Part shown: positions 10,136-18,500 of the stretch, in pieces
Layout: the number at the start of each line of letters is the position of its first letter
Numbering within the stretch: the stretch's first letter is position 1
From: Methanomassiliicoccus luminyensis B10
GTDB lineage: Archaea; Thermoplasmatota; Thermoplasmata; Methanomassiliicoccales; Methanomassiliicoccaceae
Assembly (NCBI RefSeq): GCF_000308215.1
Contig: NZ_CAJE01000024.1
Location: 88,909 to 152,908 of the forward strand
Direction of reading: 5' to 3'
DNA: 64,000 bases
Position numbers and translations under genes: made by a program
The notes under the pieces: generated by a model
The model's input: the letters and a program-made list of their open reading frames with translations, nothing else
Database searches by the model: none
Told to the model about the DNA's origin: nothing

Positions 10136-10615
10136 TCATTCCTCCAAAAGCTCAGCAATGGCCTTTTCAATGGCCGCCGGGGATTTGGTGGGCGCATAAC
10201 GGGCCACTACCTCACCTTTTTTATTGATGAGGAATTTCGTAAAATTCCATTTTATGTTAGGTCCGCCGAGACCACTTTTCTGAGATTTGAGCCAAGAATA
10301 AAGAGGGCTTTCACCCTCACCGTTGACATCGATTTTATCGAACTGTCGGAAAGTGATCCCGTAGCGGCCTGTGCAGAAGTTGCCTATTTCCTCATTGGTT
10401 CCGGGAGCTTGGTTCGCAAATTGGTTGCATGGAAAGTCAAGAATCTCGAACCCTTTGTCTTTGTGTTTATCATATAAAACCTGCAATCCGCTGTACTGAG
10501 GTGTTAACCCACAGCCCGTCGCCGTGTTAACAATCAATAGTACCTTTCCCTTGTAATCAGAAAAACGCACCACATTGCCTTTCGCGTCTTTTGCGGTCAA
10601 ATCATAGAGTTTCAT
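10136..10615 (-). CDS. Glutathione peroxidase-family thiol peroxidase
   Basis: Peroxidase of the GPx/BtuE family, 159 residues, normal length. The active site reads TATGCGLTPQY, with Cys where animal enzymes have selenocysteine, and FPCNQFANQAPG supplies the second conserved cysteine; WNFTKFLI contains the conserved Trp-Asn pair. Such Cys enzymes usually use thioredoxin to reduce hydroperoxides. The ATG at 10615 has a strong AAGGAGG site six bases upstream. It is low in GC compared with its neighbours. An OhrR-like box between TATA element and start suggests control by the OhrR encoded next to it. Confidence 0.9.
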   Translation of the reverse strand: MKLYDLTAKDAKGNVVRFSDYKGKVLLIVNTATGCGLTPQYSGLQVLYDKHKDKGFEILDFPCNQFANQAPGTNEEIGNFCTGRYGITFRQFDKIDVNGEGESPLYSWLKSQKSGLGGPNIKWNFTKFLINKKGEVVARYAPTKSPAAIEKAIAELLEE

Positions 10616-10632
10616 TTGGTTCCTCCTTGACT

Positions 10633-10643
10633 CAATTGAATTG
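10633..10643. promoter_or_regulatory. Putative OhrR box before peroxidase gene
   Basis: CAATTGAATTG is a perfect 11-base palindrome, extended on the coding strand to TACAATTCAATTGAG. This resembles the TACAATT-AATTGTA operators of Bacillus OhrR. It lies between a TATA-like element (AAATAGATATAGC on the minus strand, about 10660-10672) and the peroxidase start, the right place for repression. The rest of 10644-10946 shows no gene. Confidence 0.6.
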
Positions 10644-10946
10644 TATGTAATCAAATTGTGCTATATCTATTTGGCGGTGTCAAGCGCGCTCCTCCGACCA
10701 GGGCGAAACCTAGACCCATGGGCATACTGGTCGATCTGTTTGTGCATCCGCGCATCGCAAATGATCATACGGAAGCTCATCCTTTTGCCCTTACACACAT
10801 CGCTAAAAGTCACCCCGCCGGAAGCATCATCTTCCCGCTTTTTTCATCCTCCCTCCGGGGGCTACCCTTCTTCTCTCCCTATGGCGGAGGTACTTGGACC
10901 GACAACGGAACGGAGATTATGTGCCCCCTACTTGCCGGCATCGCGC

Positions 10947-12605
10947 TTACCTGATGTCCACGAAGGGCACGATGTCGCAGCAGCCGCAGCGGTTGCACAT
11001 TGTCTCGAAGGTCAGGGTGCTGAGCCCATGTCTCTCCAGGATGTCCTTCTGCGCCCGGACCAGGCGGAGAAGGCGGTCCTTGTCCACTGGCCTGACGCTA
11101 CCGATCTCGCTGGCAAGGGCGTTCCTGTTCATGTTGTTGGTCCGGAGGGCGCGAAGAGTGGCCACGCTCCCGATCTCGGCCAGGTGCTCCACGCCCTGGA
11201 GGACGTTCTCGTCACTTTCCCCCAGCCCGATGATGATATTGGAGGTCACCCTGCCTCTTCCGAACACCTCCACGGCGTGCTCGATGGACCGCAGGATGAG
11301 GTCGTAGTCCTTCTTTCCGCACACCTTCTCGAAGATGCCGCGGTCGTAGGTCTCGATGTTCAGCTTGATCTCGTCGGCGCCAGCTTCCTTCAGGAGGTCG
11401 ATCTGCTCCATTTCCGAGATATACGGCTCCACGCCAATGGTGACGGACGGGAGCGCCTCCCTTACTCCGCGGACCACTTCCGCGATGCGCTCTACCGTCC
11501 GTTCAGCGGTGTCCGGCACGCCCGACGTGATGGCCACCGCGTCGAAGCCGACCTTGTGGTGGGCCTCGACGATCATCCGCATCACCTTCTCAGGGGTGTG
11601 CCCCTTTTCCTGGCTCTCCTCCAGAAGTGGGGACGCGCAGAAGCTGCACCCGTAGATGCACCGGTTGTCCAGGTTGAAGAACGCCTGCTCGGGGGCGTGG
11701 AACACCACCGGCTCGATCTTCACCTCCTCGATGAACACCTCCCCGTCCCGGCACAGGGAGTACGTCCCGCCGTTCGGCACCAGCTCGAAGTCCCCCCGGT
11801 CGCGGGATACGGCCTTCTTGACCCTGGTGCCCTCGAACGCCAGCACTATGCCGGTGCTCCCGGCCCCGGGGCCGGCGGTCGAGCAGCTGGCCCGGAACGG
11901 CAGTTCCATGTCCTGGGGTATCTTCACGGGGCCAGATAGCAGAAGCGTGGCCTTCTTGTCAGCGGTGTGCATGATCCTCTCCTCGATGTCGTTGAGCCTG
12001 GAGTCCAGCCCGGCGATGGCCCGGCGGACCTCGTCCAGCGTATGCGCCAGCGGGTCAGGCAAGGGAGCTACGGTAGCTTCCGGGGCCTCCTTGCGCCCGT
12101 CTACCTTGATGACCTTGCCCGGCACTCCCACCACGGTGCTGTTGGGGGGCACGTCCTTCACCACCACCGACCCGGCGCCGATCTTGGAGCCGGCCCCGAT
12201 GATGATGTTGCCCAGCACGGTGGCGTTGGAGCCGATGACCACATCGTTGCCGATGGTGGGATGCCTCTTCTCTTTCGATGTGCTCACCCCTCCCAGCGTC
12301 ACCCCCTGGAAGATGGATACGTTGTCCCCGATCTCGGCCGTTTCCCCGATGACCACGCCGGTGGCGTGGTCGATGAAGAACCCCTTGCCGATCTTGGCCC
12401 CGGGGTGGATGTCCGTGCCCGTCAGCACCCGTGATGCGTAGTTGATGGCTCTGGCCAGCTTGTACTGTCCCTTCTCGTATAGGCGGTGGGACGTCCGATA
12501 CAGGAAGATGGCGTGAAGGCCGGGGCTGAACATGAGCGCCTCGCCGAACGACCTGGGCGCGGGATCTCTCTCCAGAACGGTGTTGACGTCATCCTTCCAG
12601 CTCAT
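10947..12605 (-). CDS. cysE: CysE serine acetyltransferase-radical SAM fusion
   Basis: One uninterrupted frame of 552 residues joins two enzymes. Residues 1-200 are a serine O-acetyltransferase (left-handed beta-helix hexapeptide repeats, [15 protein letters not shown] and [19 protein letters not shown] with the catalytic His) that makes O-acetylserine for cysteine synthase. After a short helical linker, residues 215-552 form a radical SAM protein with the CIYGCSFC cluster motif (CxxxCxxC), a TIM-barrel-like body and a cysteine-rich tail MCNRCGCCD that could hold a second cluster. At the junction, Met at nucleotide 11972 is preceded by GAGGAGAGG, so separate initiation of the radical SAM part is possible. 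ATG 12605 has GGAGG seven bases upstream. The radical SAM substrate is unknown. Confidence 0.85.
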   Translation of the reverse strand: MSWKDDVNTVLERDPAPRSFGEALMFSPGLHAIFLYRTSHRLYEKGQYKLARAINYASRVLTGTDIHPGAKIGKGFFIDHATGVVIGETAEIGDNVSIFQGVTLGGVSTSKEKRHPTIGNDVVIGSNATVLGNIIIGAGSKIGAGSVVVKDVPPNSTVVGVPGKVIKVDGRKEAPEATVAPLPDPLAHTLDEVRRAIAGLDSRLNDIEERIMHTADKKATLLLSGPVKIPQDMELPFRASCSTAGPGAGSTGIVLAFEGTRVKKAVSRDRGDFELVPNGGTYSLCRDGEVFIEEVKIEPVVFHAPEQAFFNLDNRCIYGCSFCASPLLEESQEKGHTPEKVMRMIVEAHHKVGFDAVAITSGVPDTAERTVERIAEVVRGVREALPSVTIGVEPYISEMEQIDLLKEAGADEIKLNIETYDRGIFEKVCGKKDYDLILRSIEHAVEVFGRGRVTSNIIIGLGESDENVLQGVEHLAEIGSVATLRALRTNNMNRNALASEIGSVRPVDKDRLLRLVRAQKDILERHGLSTLTFETMCNRCGCCDIVPFVDIR

Positions 12606-12700
12606 GAGCGTTCCTCCGGGCCGCCGCCCCGCGAGCTCCACGGCCCCGACCCGATGGCCGCCATCGATGCTAGAGGCAAATGACCGGGACGTATTTCTTT

Positions 12701-12714
12701 TTAACGATTGTGAA
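12701..12714. promoter_or_regulatory. Putative sulfur operator before cysE fusion
   Basis: TTAACGATTGTGAA is a TTAAC-N4-GTTAA palindrome with one arm mismatch. It overlaps a TATA-like element read on the minus strand (GTTAAAAAGAAATAC, about 12691-12705) about 90 bases upstream of the CysE start. Confidence 0.55.
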
Positions 12715-12767
12715 TTGATTGACGCAGCGCTCTCGGTGCCCGGTCCCGCGAGATCGAGAAAGTTATT

Positions 12768-12799
12768 TGTAACGATTATTACATGTAACAGTCGTTACA
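12768..12799. promoter_or_regulatory. Nested palindromic operator before MFS operon
   Basis: Outer arms TGTAACGA (12768-12775) and TCGTTACA (12792-12799) are perfect 8-base inverted repeats; a perfect inner palindrome TTACATGTAA sits at 12779-12788. Two dimers of a regulator could bind. It follows an AT-rich TATA-like stretch (AAAGTTATTTG) and lies about 85 bases upstream of the MFS start. Its arms differ from the sulfur operator at 12701. Confidence 0.6.
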
Positions 12800-12882
12800 T
12801 CTTGTTCGGAGGATCCTCTGGCATTGCCGCCCCGGCCGCATCGGACCGGTGGCCGGGAGGGGCTGGGAAGAAGGAACGGGCG

Positions 12883-14124
12883 ATGGGCGCGGAAGCCAAG
12901 AAGAGGTTCGCGCCGGCCGTGACCGTCATTATCCTGTTCGGCATCATCAGCATGCTGGGGGATGTGGTCTACGAAGGCGCCCGCAGCGTCAACAGCCAAT
13001 ACCTGAGCCTCCTGGGGGTCAGCGCGGCCACCGTCGGACTGGCTTTTGGGATCGGAGAGTTCCTGGGGTACTCCCTCCGCATGGTCGCCGGGGTGCTGTC
13101 GGACCGGAGCGGCAACTACTGGACGTTCATGTTCGCGGGGTACGGGATGCTGGCGGTCGTGCCGCTGATGGGCCTGACCATGAACTGGAACATCCTCATC
13201 GTCCTGATATTGATGGAGCGTATAGGGAAGGCGCTGCGCAATCCGGCCAAGGACACCATCGTATCCAGGGTATCGGAGGGCCAGGTAGGGGTGGGGTTCG
13301 CCTTCGGCCTCCAGGAAGCGCTGGACCAGGTGGGGGCGTTCATAGGTCCGCTGATCTTCATCATGGTGTTCTATCTCACCGGGAAGAATGAGATCGCCCA
13401 GTACCAGTCGGGTTATCAATCGCTGTTCATCGCGGTCGTTCTCCTGATGATATTCCTGGCCTACGCGTACCGCAGGGTGAAAAAGGATGAACTGATCCCC
13501 GCCATGCCCAAAAGGGAGTTTCGGACGGAGAGGCTGAAGCCGATATTCTGGGTCTACACGGCCTTCACCTTCTTCTGCACGCTGGGGTTCGTAAACTTCA
13601 GCCTGGTGGGCTTTCACCTGAAGGACAGCGGCATCATGTCCGATGCGAACATCGTGCTGCTGTACTCCGTCGCCATGATCGTTGACGCGGCGACGGCCCT
13701 GCTGGTCGGAAAAGCGTACGACCGCTTGAAAATAAGGACCGGGATGAAGACCGGAGGGCTGCTCGTTCTGACGGCCATCCCCCTCGTCACGCTGCTGTTG
13801 CCGTTCCTGACCCTGAGCGGCTCGATCCCGCTGATCGTGGCGGGGATGGTGCTCTTCGGGGTGGTCCTGGGGACCCACGAGACCGTCATGCGCTCGGCCA
13901 TCGCCGACATCACGCCGTTCCACAAGCGGGGGACCGGCTACGGCGTGTTCAACACCGCCTACGGCCTGGCCCTGCTGGGCGGGGCGGCCCTGATGGGCTG
14001 GCTGTACGATCTGGACCAGGCCGGGCTGATCGTGGCCTTTGTCGGGGCGGCCGAGATAATCGCCCTGCTGATCTATGTCGGGATGCGCCGCATGGTCAGG
14101 ACGGGCCGGCCTGGAACGGGGTGA
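12883..14124 (+). CDS. MFS transporter
   Basis: Major facilitator superfamily permease, 413 residues, about 12 hydrophobic segments, with the loop motif RMVAGVLSDRSGNYW between helices 2 and 3 and a basic central loop (YRRVKKDELIPAMPKRE). Substrate is not evident. It is first in an operon with a ChrB N-terminal-domain protein (GTGA overlap region) and a DUF1232 membrane protein (ATGA overlap). Related trios are associated with metal or oxyanion stress, so an efflux role is a reasonable guess. The ATG at 12883 was chosen because the longer frame upstream lacks transporter-like sequence. Confidence 0.85.
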   Translation: MGAEAKKRFAPAVTVIILFGIISMLGDVVYEGARSVNSQYLSLLGVSAATVGLAFGIGEFLGYSLRMVAGVLSDRSGNYWTFMFAGYGMLAVVPLMGLTMNWNILIVLILMERIGKALRNPAKDTIVSRVSEGQVGVGFAFGLQEALDQVGAFIGPLIFIMVFYLTGKNEIAQYQSGYQSLFIAVVLLMIFLAYAYRRVKKDELIPAMPKREFRTERLKPIFWVYTAFTFFCTLGFVNFSLVGFHLKDSGIMSDANIVLLYSVAMIVDAATALLVGKAYDRLKIRTGMKTGGLLVLTAIPLVTLLLPFLTLSGSIPLIVAGMVLFGVVLGTHETVMRSAIADITPFHKRGTGYGVFNTAYGLALLGGAALMGWLYDLDQAGLIVAFVGAAEIIALLIYVGMRRMVRTGRPGTG

Positions 14125-14129
14125 CGCGT

Positions 14130-14675
14130 ATGGAACACCAGGAATGGCTGACGATCAACTACACTCTTCCCAAGGAGCCGTCGCGGGCCCGGGTGAACGC
14201 ATGGAGGAAGCTTAAGAAGAGCGGAGCAGTGCTCCTGGGCCAGTCGGTATGGGTCTTGCCCATGAGCGAGGACAACGAGGCCTTCATGCGGGACCTCTCC
14301 GGCGGGATCCGGCGCGACGGGGGCGATGCTTACCTGATGAAGATGGTCCCTCGCGACGAGGCCACCTCAGAGCGCCTGGTGGCCGCTTTTGACAAGGCGA
14401 GGGACGAGGAGTACGGGGAGCTTATCGAACAATCCGACGCCTTCCTCCACGAGCTGGAAGTGGAATCCGCACGGAGGAAGTTCACCTTTGCGGAGCTGGA
14501 GGAGAACGAGTGCGGGTTCCAGAAGCTGGCCGATTGGCACCGCAAGATCACGGAACGTGATTTCCACGGGGCCTCCCTGCGCTCCTCCGCCGATGAGAAG
14601 CTGGAAGAGTGCCGGGTGCGGCTGGAGGCGTTCTGCGCGGAGGTCTATCGGCAGAATGACGAGGTCCCGCAATGA
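14130..14675 (+). CDS. ChrB N-terminal domain protein
   Basis: A 181-residue soluble protein resembling the N-terminal domain of chromate resistance protein ChrB: WLTINYTLPKEPSRARVNAWRKLKKSGAV followed by QSVWVLP. The rest is a charged helical region. In ChrB this domain accompanies a regulatory or sensing part, which is absent here. The gene follows the MFS stop by a few bases; GTG 14121, overlapping that stop, is an alternative start, but the ATG at 14130 has a GGGGTGAC site just upstream. Co-transcription suggests it helps or regulates the transporter. Confidence 0.72.
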   Translation: MEHQEWLTINYTLPKEPSRARVNAWRKLKKSGAVLLGQSVWVLPMSEDNEAFMRDLSGGIRRDGGDAYLMKMVPRDEATSERLVAAFDKARDEEYGELIEQSDAFLHELEVESARRKFTFAELEENECGFQKLADWHRKITERDFHGASLRSSADEKLEECRVRLEAFCAEVYRQNDEVPQ

Positions 14676-15058
14676 CGAGGGACGGGAGCGTGCCCTTGAA
14701 AGAGCGGGCAGGACAGCTGAGGACGGACCTCCCCGCCGTGTTCCTGGCGCTGAAGAAGAAGGAAACTCCGGTGCTGGCGAAGATATGCGCCGGGGCCACC
14801 GTCGCATACGCCCTGTCACCCGTGGACCTCATTCCCGATTTCATCCCGGTCCTCGGCTATCTGGACGATCTGATCGTCCTGCCCGCGCTGGTGGCATTGA
14901 CCATGAAGCTGATCCCGCGGGACGTTCTGGCGCGATGCCGGGACGAGTCCGCCGAGATGTGGCGGGACGGAAGGCCGAAAAGGTGGCGTTATGCGCTGCC
15001 TATCATAGCCCTTTGGCTGATCGTCCTGTACCTGATCGCGAAGGCGATATGGCTCTGA
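14672..15058 (+). CDS. DUF1232 (YkvA-type) membrane protein
   Basis: A 128-residue small membrane protein with the DUF1232 signature: AYALSPVDLIPDFIPVLGYLDDL at about residues 46-68, plus a C-terminal transmembrane helix (residues 108-127). Function of the family is unknown. The start overlaps the stop of the ChrB-like gene by ATGA, so it is translated from the same message as the MFS transporter. Confidence 0.85.
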   Translation: MTRDGSVPLKERAGQLRTDLPAVFLALKKKETPVLAKICAGATVAYALSPVDLIPDFIPVLGYLDDLIVLPALVALTMKLIPRDVLARCRDESAEMWRDGRPKRWRYALPIIALWLIVLYLIAKAIWL

Positions 15059-15075
15059 CCCGTTCCCCTTAAAGC

Positions 15076-15909
15076 TCACGGCCGCTCGGCCGGAGGAGTG
15101 CCCCGGAATCCTGCGAGGTCGAGGCACGCATACCTGTACCCGGCCTTCCGCACCCCCTCCACAATGGCCCCTCTCAGCTCCACCGCCCGGGCCAGGTCCT
15201 CGGGGAGGAGCTCGATCCTGGCGGTGTCCCCGGCGTGCCGGACCCGGAACTGGCGGAAGCCCAGGCCGTGCAGGACGTCCTCGGCCGCTTCTATCCTTGA
15301 CAGCAGCTCCGGCGTTACCGGGGTGCCCTGGGGCACCCGAGAGGAGAGGCAGGCCATGGCCGGCTTGTCCCATACCTGGATATCCAGCGTCCGCGCCAGC
15401 TCGCGGACGTCCTGCTTGGTCAGCTCGAGCTCGATCAGGGGAGAGCGGACCCCTTGCTCCCGGGCGGCCCGCTGCCCCGGCCGGTCGTCCGAAAGGTCGT
15501 CCAAGTTGTTGCCGTCCACGATGACGCTGAACCCCTCGTCCCCGGCGATGCCGCGGAGCCGGCGGAACAGCGCGCTCTTGCAATGATAGCAGCGGTCCCC
15601 GTCGTTGGCCCGGTACCGGTCGTCCAGGTGCTCCTCCGTGGTGACAAGCCGGACCCTCGCCCCGCATCTCTCGGCCAGCTCCACGGCGGCATCCCTCTCC
15701 CGCCTGGGGTAGCTGGGGGAAACGCCGATGCACGACAGCGCCCGGGGCCCCAGCTCCTCGCCGGCCACGGCCATCAGCAGCGAGCTGTCCACTCCTCCTG
15801 AGTATGCCACCAGGACGGAGTCCCATTGCCTGAACCATCGGCGGAGGGTTCCCAGCTTGCGTTGGACATCATCAGGCATGTCGGTCATGGCATCCTCAGC
15901 AGAACACAT
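15076..15909 (-). CDS. larE: LarE-like sulfur transferase
   Basis: PP-loop enzyme of the LarE family, which converts the pyridinium carboxylates of the nickel-pincer cofactor precursor to thiocarboxylates. The PP-loop SGGVDSS lies at residues 37-43. Three cysteines, Cys107 and Cys110 (CYHC) and Cys187 (MACLSSRVP), match the class of LarE proteins that bind a [4Fe-4S] cluster rather than the single-cysteine sacrificial type. No larB, larC or larA is in the window, so a role in another thiolation pathway is possible. The alternative start at 15888 (MTDMPDD) has an equally good GAGG site. Convergent with the DUF1232 gene. Confidence 0.85.
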   Translation of the reverse strand: MCSAEDAMTDMPDDVQRKLGTLRRWFRQWDSVLVAYSGGVDSSLLMAVAGEELGPRALSCIGVSPSYPRRERDAAVELAERCGARVRLVTTEEHLDDRYRANDGDRCYHCKSALFRRLRGIAGDEGFSVIVDGNNLDDLSDDRPGQRAAREQGVRSPLIELELTKQDVRELARTLDIQVWDKPAMACLSSRVPQGTPVTPELLSRIEAAEDVLHGLGFRQFRVRHAGDTARIELLPEDLARAVELRGAIVEGVRKAGYRYACLDLAGFRGTPPAERP

Positions 15910-15956
15910 ACGGTCCTCATAGCAGTTGCCGCCCGGCCCTTGACGGCGTCGGGGGA

Positions 15957-15997
15957 TACAAAAAGAGGGGAAGGTCCCGCGGGGGACCCCCTTCGTT
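15957..15997 (-). terminator. Hairpin plus T-run terminator
   Basis: Just after the stop of the small gene at 16009, AAGGTCCC (15971-15978) pairs imperfectly with GGGACCCCCTT; on the minus strand a TTTTG run follows. Confidence 0.45.
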
Positions 15998-16008
15998 CAT
16001 GTTGTGGC

Positions 16009-16272
16009 CTAGCGGCTCAGGCTCAGGGTGTACCCGAAGCCTTCCAGCTTGCGCTGCACCAGGGTTATCATCTGGTCCTTGTCCGAATGGTCCCCTAGCT
16101 CGGCGTGGAGCTGCCCGCCCATGGAATGGGCCTTGACCCTGTGCCCCATTATATCGCCGAGGTCGCAGAAGACCTCCATCAACTGAGGACCTTTGAGGAC
16201 GGTGAACCCCGTGCTGGTAATGTTCATCCGTCCGATCTCCACTCCCCTGTCGGTAACACGGTACTCGCTCAT
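16009..16272 (-). CDS. Small conserved-looking hypothetical protein
   Basis: An 87-residue soluble protein with alternating beta-like segments (YRVTDRGVEIGRMNITSTGF) and a helical C-terminal part. It has no recognisable motif. The ATG at 16272 has GGGG six bases upstream, and a hairpin with T-run follows the stop, so the transcription unit looks real. It lies between larE and the HTH-CBS regulator, with no evident functional link. Confidence 0.55.
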   Translation of the reverse strand: MSEYRVTDRGVEIGRMNITSTGFTVLKGPQLMEVFCDLGDIMGHRVKAHSMGGQLHAELGDHSDKDQMITLVQRKLEGFGYTLSLSR

Positions 16273-16648
16273 CTGATGCCCCAATTATTTGCACCTAAGG
16301 AATCTCGTATAGTTATGCTTTTCTCGAAGCAATCCTGGTATTAACAAACGAACCGGGCATGACCTGGCCGCCAGCTAGACCATGTGACCGGACCGATTCC
16401 GAATTGCATATCTATCCCTTCCGCGCAACGGCCCGGCGGGGGCGGAGGGAGAAAGCCTCTCGAACCCCACCCTCAGGCACCGTCAGGGTGCTCGCATGCT
16501 ACCGGACCGACGGTCCGTCCAGGAATATTCCGTTCGAGCGGGTCCAGGCTGGCCTGGCGCCTTATCATGCCTTTTCAAGGCCTTCATGCGCCTTTCTGCC
16601 AACATTTTATTCTATTATGAATCTCCCACATCACAGTCATTAAATAAC

Positions 16649-16662
16649 TTAACAATCGTTAT
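16649..16662. promoter_or_regulatory. Putative sulfur operator before HTH-CBS regulator
   Basis: TTAACAATCGTTAT lies directly after a TATA element (CATTAAATAA, about 16639-16648). It matches the TTAAC-N4-GTTAA pattern with one arm mismatch, in the same arrangement as at metY, which suggests autoregulation of the downstream regulator. Confidence 0.5.
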
Positions 16663-16765
16663 ACCGCCGCCGAACCAAGCGCTGAACCGCAGGTCTGCGG
16701 GTCGGGGACCGGATGTTCGCGTACAGAGAAGGGCGGCGCCGAACGACCAAAGAGCAGGTGAGAGA

Positions 16766-17347
16766 TTGAAAGCGGTACGATTCCCGGAAGCGACACAGAT
16801 CAGGCAGATGCGGCACTCCCTCGGCATCACCCAGTCAGCCCTGGCCAAGAGGTCCGGGGTAAGCCAATCCACCATCGCCAAGATCGAGAGGTGCAAGATC
16901 AAGGGCAGCTACCCCGAGGTGGTGAAGCTCTTCGAGGCTTTGGAGGACGAGGCGGAGACGCGGCTGACCAAGGTCCGCTTGCGCGACATCAGCACCAAGC
17001 AGGTCATCGGGCTCCAGGCCGAGGACCCGGTCAGGAGGGCCTCCGAGCTGATGAGGGAGCATGACATCTCCCAGATGCCGGTGTTCGAGGGCGACCGAGT
17101 GGTCGGCAGCCTCTGCGACAAGACCATCCTGGAGCTGGTGATGGCCGGCATGAAGATCGAGGAGGTCGCCCGCAGGCCCATACGGTCCGTCATGGACGGC
17201 CCCTTCCCCGTGGTGGACGAGGACGTAGAGAAGGAGTCGGTGGAATCGCTGATTCTCGCCGAGCACGCCGTTCTCACCACCCGCAACGGGAAGATAACCG
17301 GCATAGTCACGGGAGCGGACCTCATCCAGATCGACTGGTCGATCTGA
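16766..17347 (+). CDS. HTH-CBS transcriptional regulator
   Basis: A 193-residue regulator of the archaeal group that joins a Cro/CI-type helix-turn-helix to paired CBS domains (COG3620-like). The HTH is at about residues 10-65 (GITQSALAKRSGVSQSTIAKIE), the CBS repeats at about 75-130 and 135-193 (PVRRASELMREHDISQMPVFEG). CBS pairs often bind adenine nucleotides or S-adenosylmethionine, so this protein could sense sulfur amino-acid status. The likely start is TTG 16766, three bases after a GGTGAG site. It is convergent with cysK and has the sulfur palindrome in its own promoter, making it my best candidate for the regulator of that element. Confidence 0.85.
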   Translation: MKAVRFPEATQIRQMRHSLGITQSALAKRSGVSQSTIAKIERCKIKGSYPEVVKLFEALEDEAETRLTKVRLRDISTKQVIGLQAEDPVRRASELMREHDISQMPVFEGDRVVGSLCDKTILELVMAGMKIEEVARRPIRSVMDGPFPVVDEDVEKESVESLILAEHAVLTTRNGKITGIVTGADLIQIDWSI

Positions 17348-17355
17348 GGCCCGAC

Positions 17356-17380
17356 CGTTCTTTATTTTTTCGATTTAGTA
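17356..17380. terminator. T-rich bidirectional terminator region
   Basis: Between the convergent HTH-CBS and cysK genes the plus strand reads TTCTTTATTTTTTCGATTT, a T-rich stretch typical of archaeal transcription ends. Confidence 0.5.
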
Positions 17381-17425
17381 AAAATGGGATGAAGGGGTTT
17401 GGGATGCCTGCGGAGGCGGCCCGGC

Positions 17426-18340
17426 TCACTCGAACAGGTCCGTGCTCAGGTACCTCTCCCCGGTGTCGGGGAGCACCACCACGACCTTCTTGCCCTTCCC
17501 CAGCTCCTTGGCGACCTCCAGGGCGGCCCACAGCGCCGCTCCCGAGGAGATGCCGGCGAGGATGCCTTCCTTCTTGGCAAGCTCCCTGGCGGTGGCCGCG
17601 GCATCCTCGTCCTTCACCTGAACGATGCGGTCGAGGATCTTGGCGTCGAGCACCTTGGGCACGAAGCCGGCCCCGATGCCCTGTATCTTGTGGGGCCCCT
17701 TGGCCCCGCCGGACAGCACCGGCGACCTGGCCGGTTCCACGGCGATGAGCAGCGTCTTCTTGCCCTTCTCGCGCAGGGCCTCCCCGACCCCGGTGATGGT
17801 GCCCCCGGTGCCGACCCCCGACACGAAGGCGTCCGGGTCAGGCAGGTCCTTCAGGATCTCCTGTCCGGTGGTCTCCCGGTGGATCTTGGGATTGGAGGGG
17901 TTGTCGAACTGCAGAGGGATGTAGTGCTTCGGATCGCTCTGGTAGATCTCCTTGGCCTTGTTGACCGCACCGCCCATGCCTTCTGGTCCGGGCGTAAGCA
18001 CGATCTCCGCGCCGAAGGCCTTCAGCAGCTTGCGGCGCTCGATGGTCATGGTCTCCGGCATGGTCAGCACGAGGCGGTACCCCTTCGCCGCCGCCACCAT
18101 GGCCAGCCCTATGCCGGTGTTCCCGGAGGTCGGCTCGACGATGATCTTGTCCTTGGTCAGGGCCCCGCTCTTCTCGGCATCCTCCACCATGGAGAGAGCG
18201 ATACGGTCCTTGACGGAGCTTGCTGGATTGAATGATTCCAACTTTGCATATACCTCGGCGGAGCCCGCCGGGACGATCTTGTTCAGCTTCACCAGGGGAG
18301 TGTTGCCGATGGTGCTCAGTATCGAGTCATGCAACGTCAT
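17426..18340 (-). CDS. cysK: Cysteine synthase (O-acetylserine sulfhydrylase)
   Basis: Fold-type II PLP enzyme forming cysteine from O-acetylserine and sulfide. From the ATG at 18340 it has 304 residues, the usual length. PLP lysine is Lys44 in [10 protein letters not shown]; the phosphate loop GTGGTITG and the substrate loop TSGNTGIG (from residue 70) are intact. Its O-acetylserine would come from the CysE fusion. The TATA element GAGTTATAAACC sits about 30 bases upstream, and a sulfur-type palindrome lies next to the start codon. The longer upstream frame to 18397 covers this promoter and is unlikely to be translated. Confidence 0.94.
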   Translation of the reverse strand: MTLHDSILSTIGNTPLVKLNKIVPAGSAEVYAKLESFNPASSVKDRIALSMVEDAEKSGALTKDKIIVEPTSGNTGIGLAMVAAAKGYRLVLTMPETMTIERRKLLKAFGAEIVLTPGPEGMGGAVNKAKEIYQSDPKHYIPLQFDNPSNPKIHRETTGQEILKDLPDPDAFVSGVGTGGTITGVGEALREKGKKTLLIAVEPARSPVLSGGAKGPHKIQGIGAGFVPKVLDAKILDRIVQVKDEDAAATARELAKKEGILAGISSGAALWAALEVAKELGKGKKVVVVLPDTGERYLSTDLFE

Positions 18341-18341
18341 A

Positions 18342-18355
18342 TTATCAAATGTTAA
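18342..18355. promoter_or_regulatory. Putative sulfur operator before cysK
   Basis: On the minus strand TTAACATTTGATAA, a TTAAC-N4-GTTAA palindrome with one arm mismatch, lies between the TATA element (18366-18377) and the cysK ATG, near the transcription start. Confidence 0.5.
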
Positions 18356-18500
18356 CACTTCTGATGGTTTATAACTCTGTGTCTCGATAATATTCACATA
18401 TGACTATTTTATGTTGCCAGAGGCGCGCTTTCGGCGCCTGCCGCGGCCCCGAACATATGATCGCCCCCTGACGGTCCGTGGCGCCGTTCCCCCTCGCGCC

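Noticed and set aside
10641..11939. Long plus-strand open frame over the radical SAM region
   Set aside because: It is antisense to the CysE-radical SAM gene; its translation is His/Asp/Leu-rich without domain features, as expected from GC-rich antisense frames.
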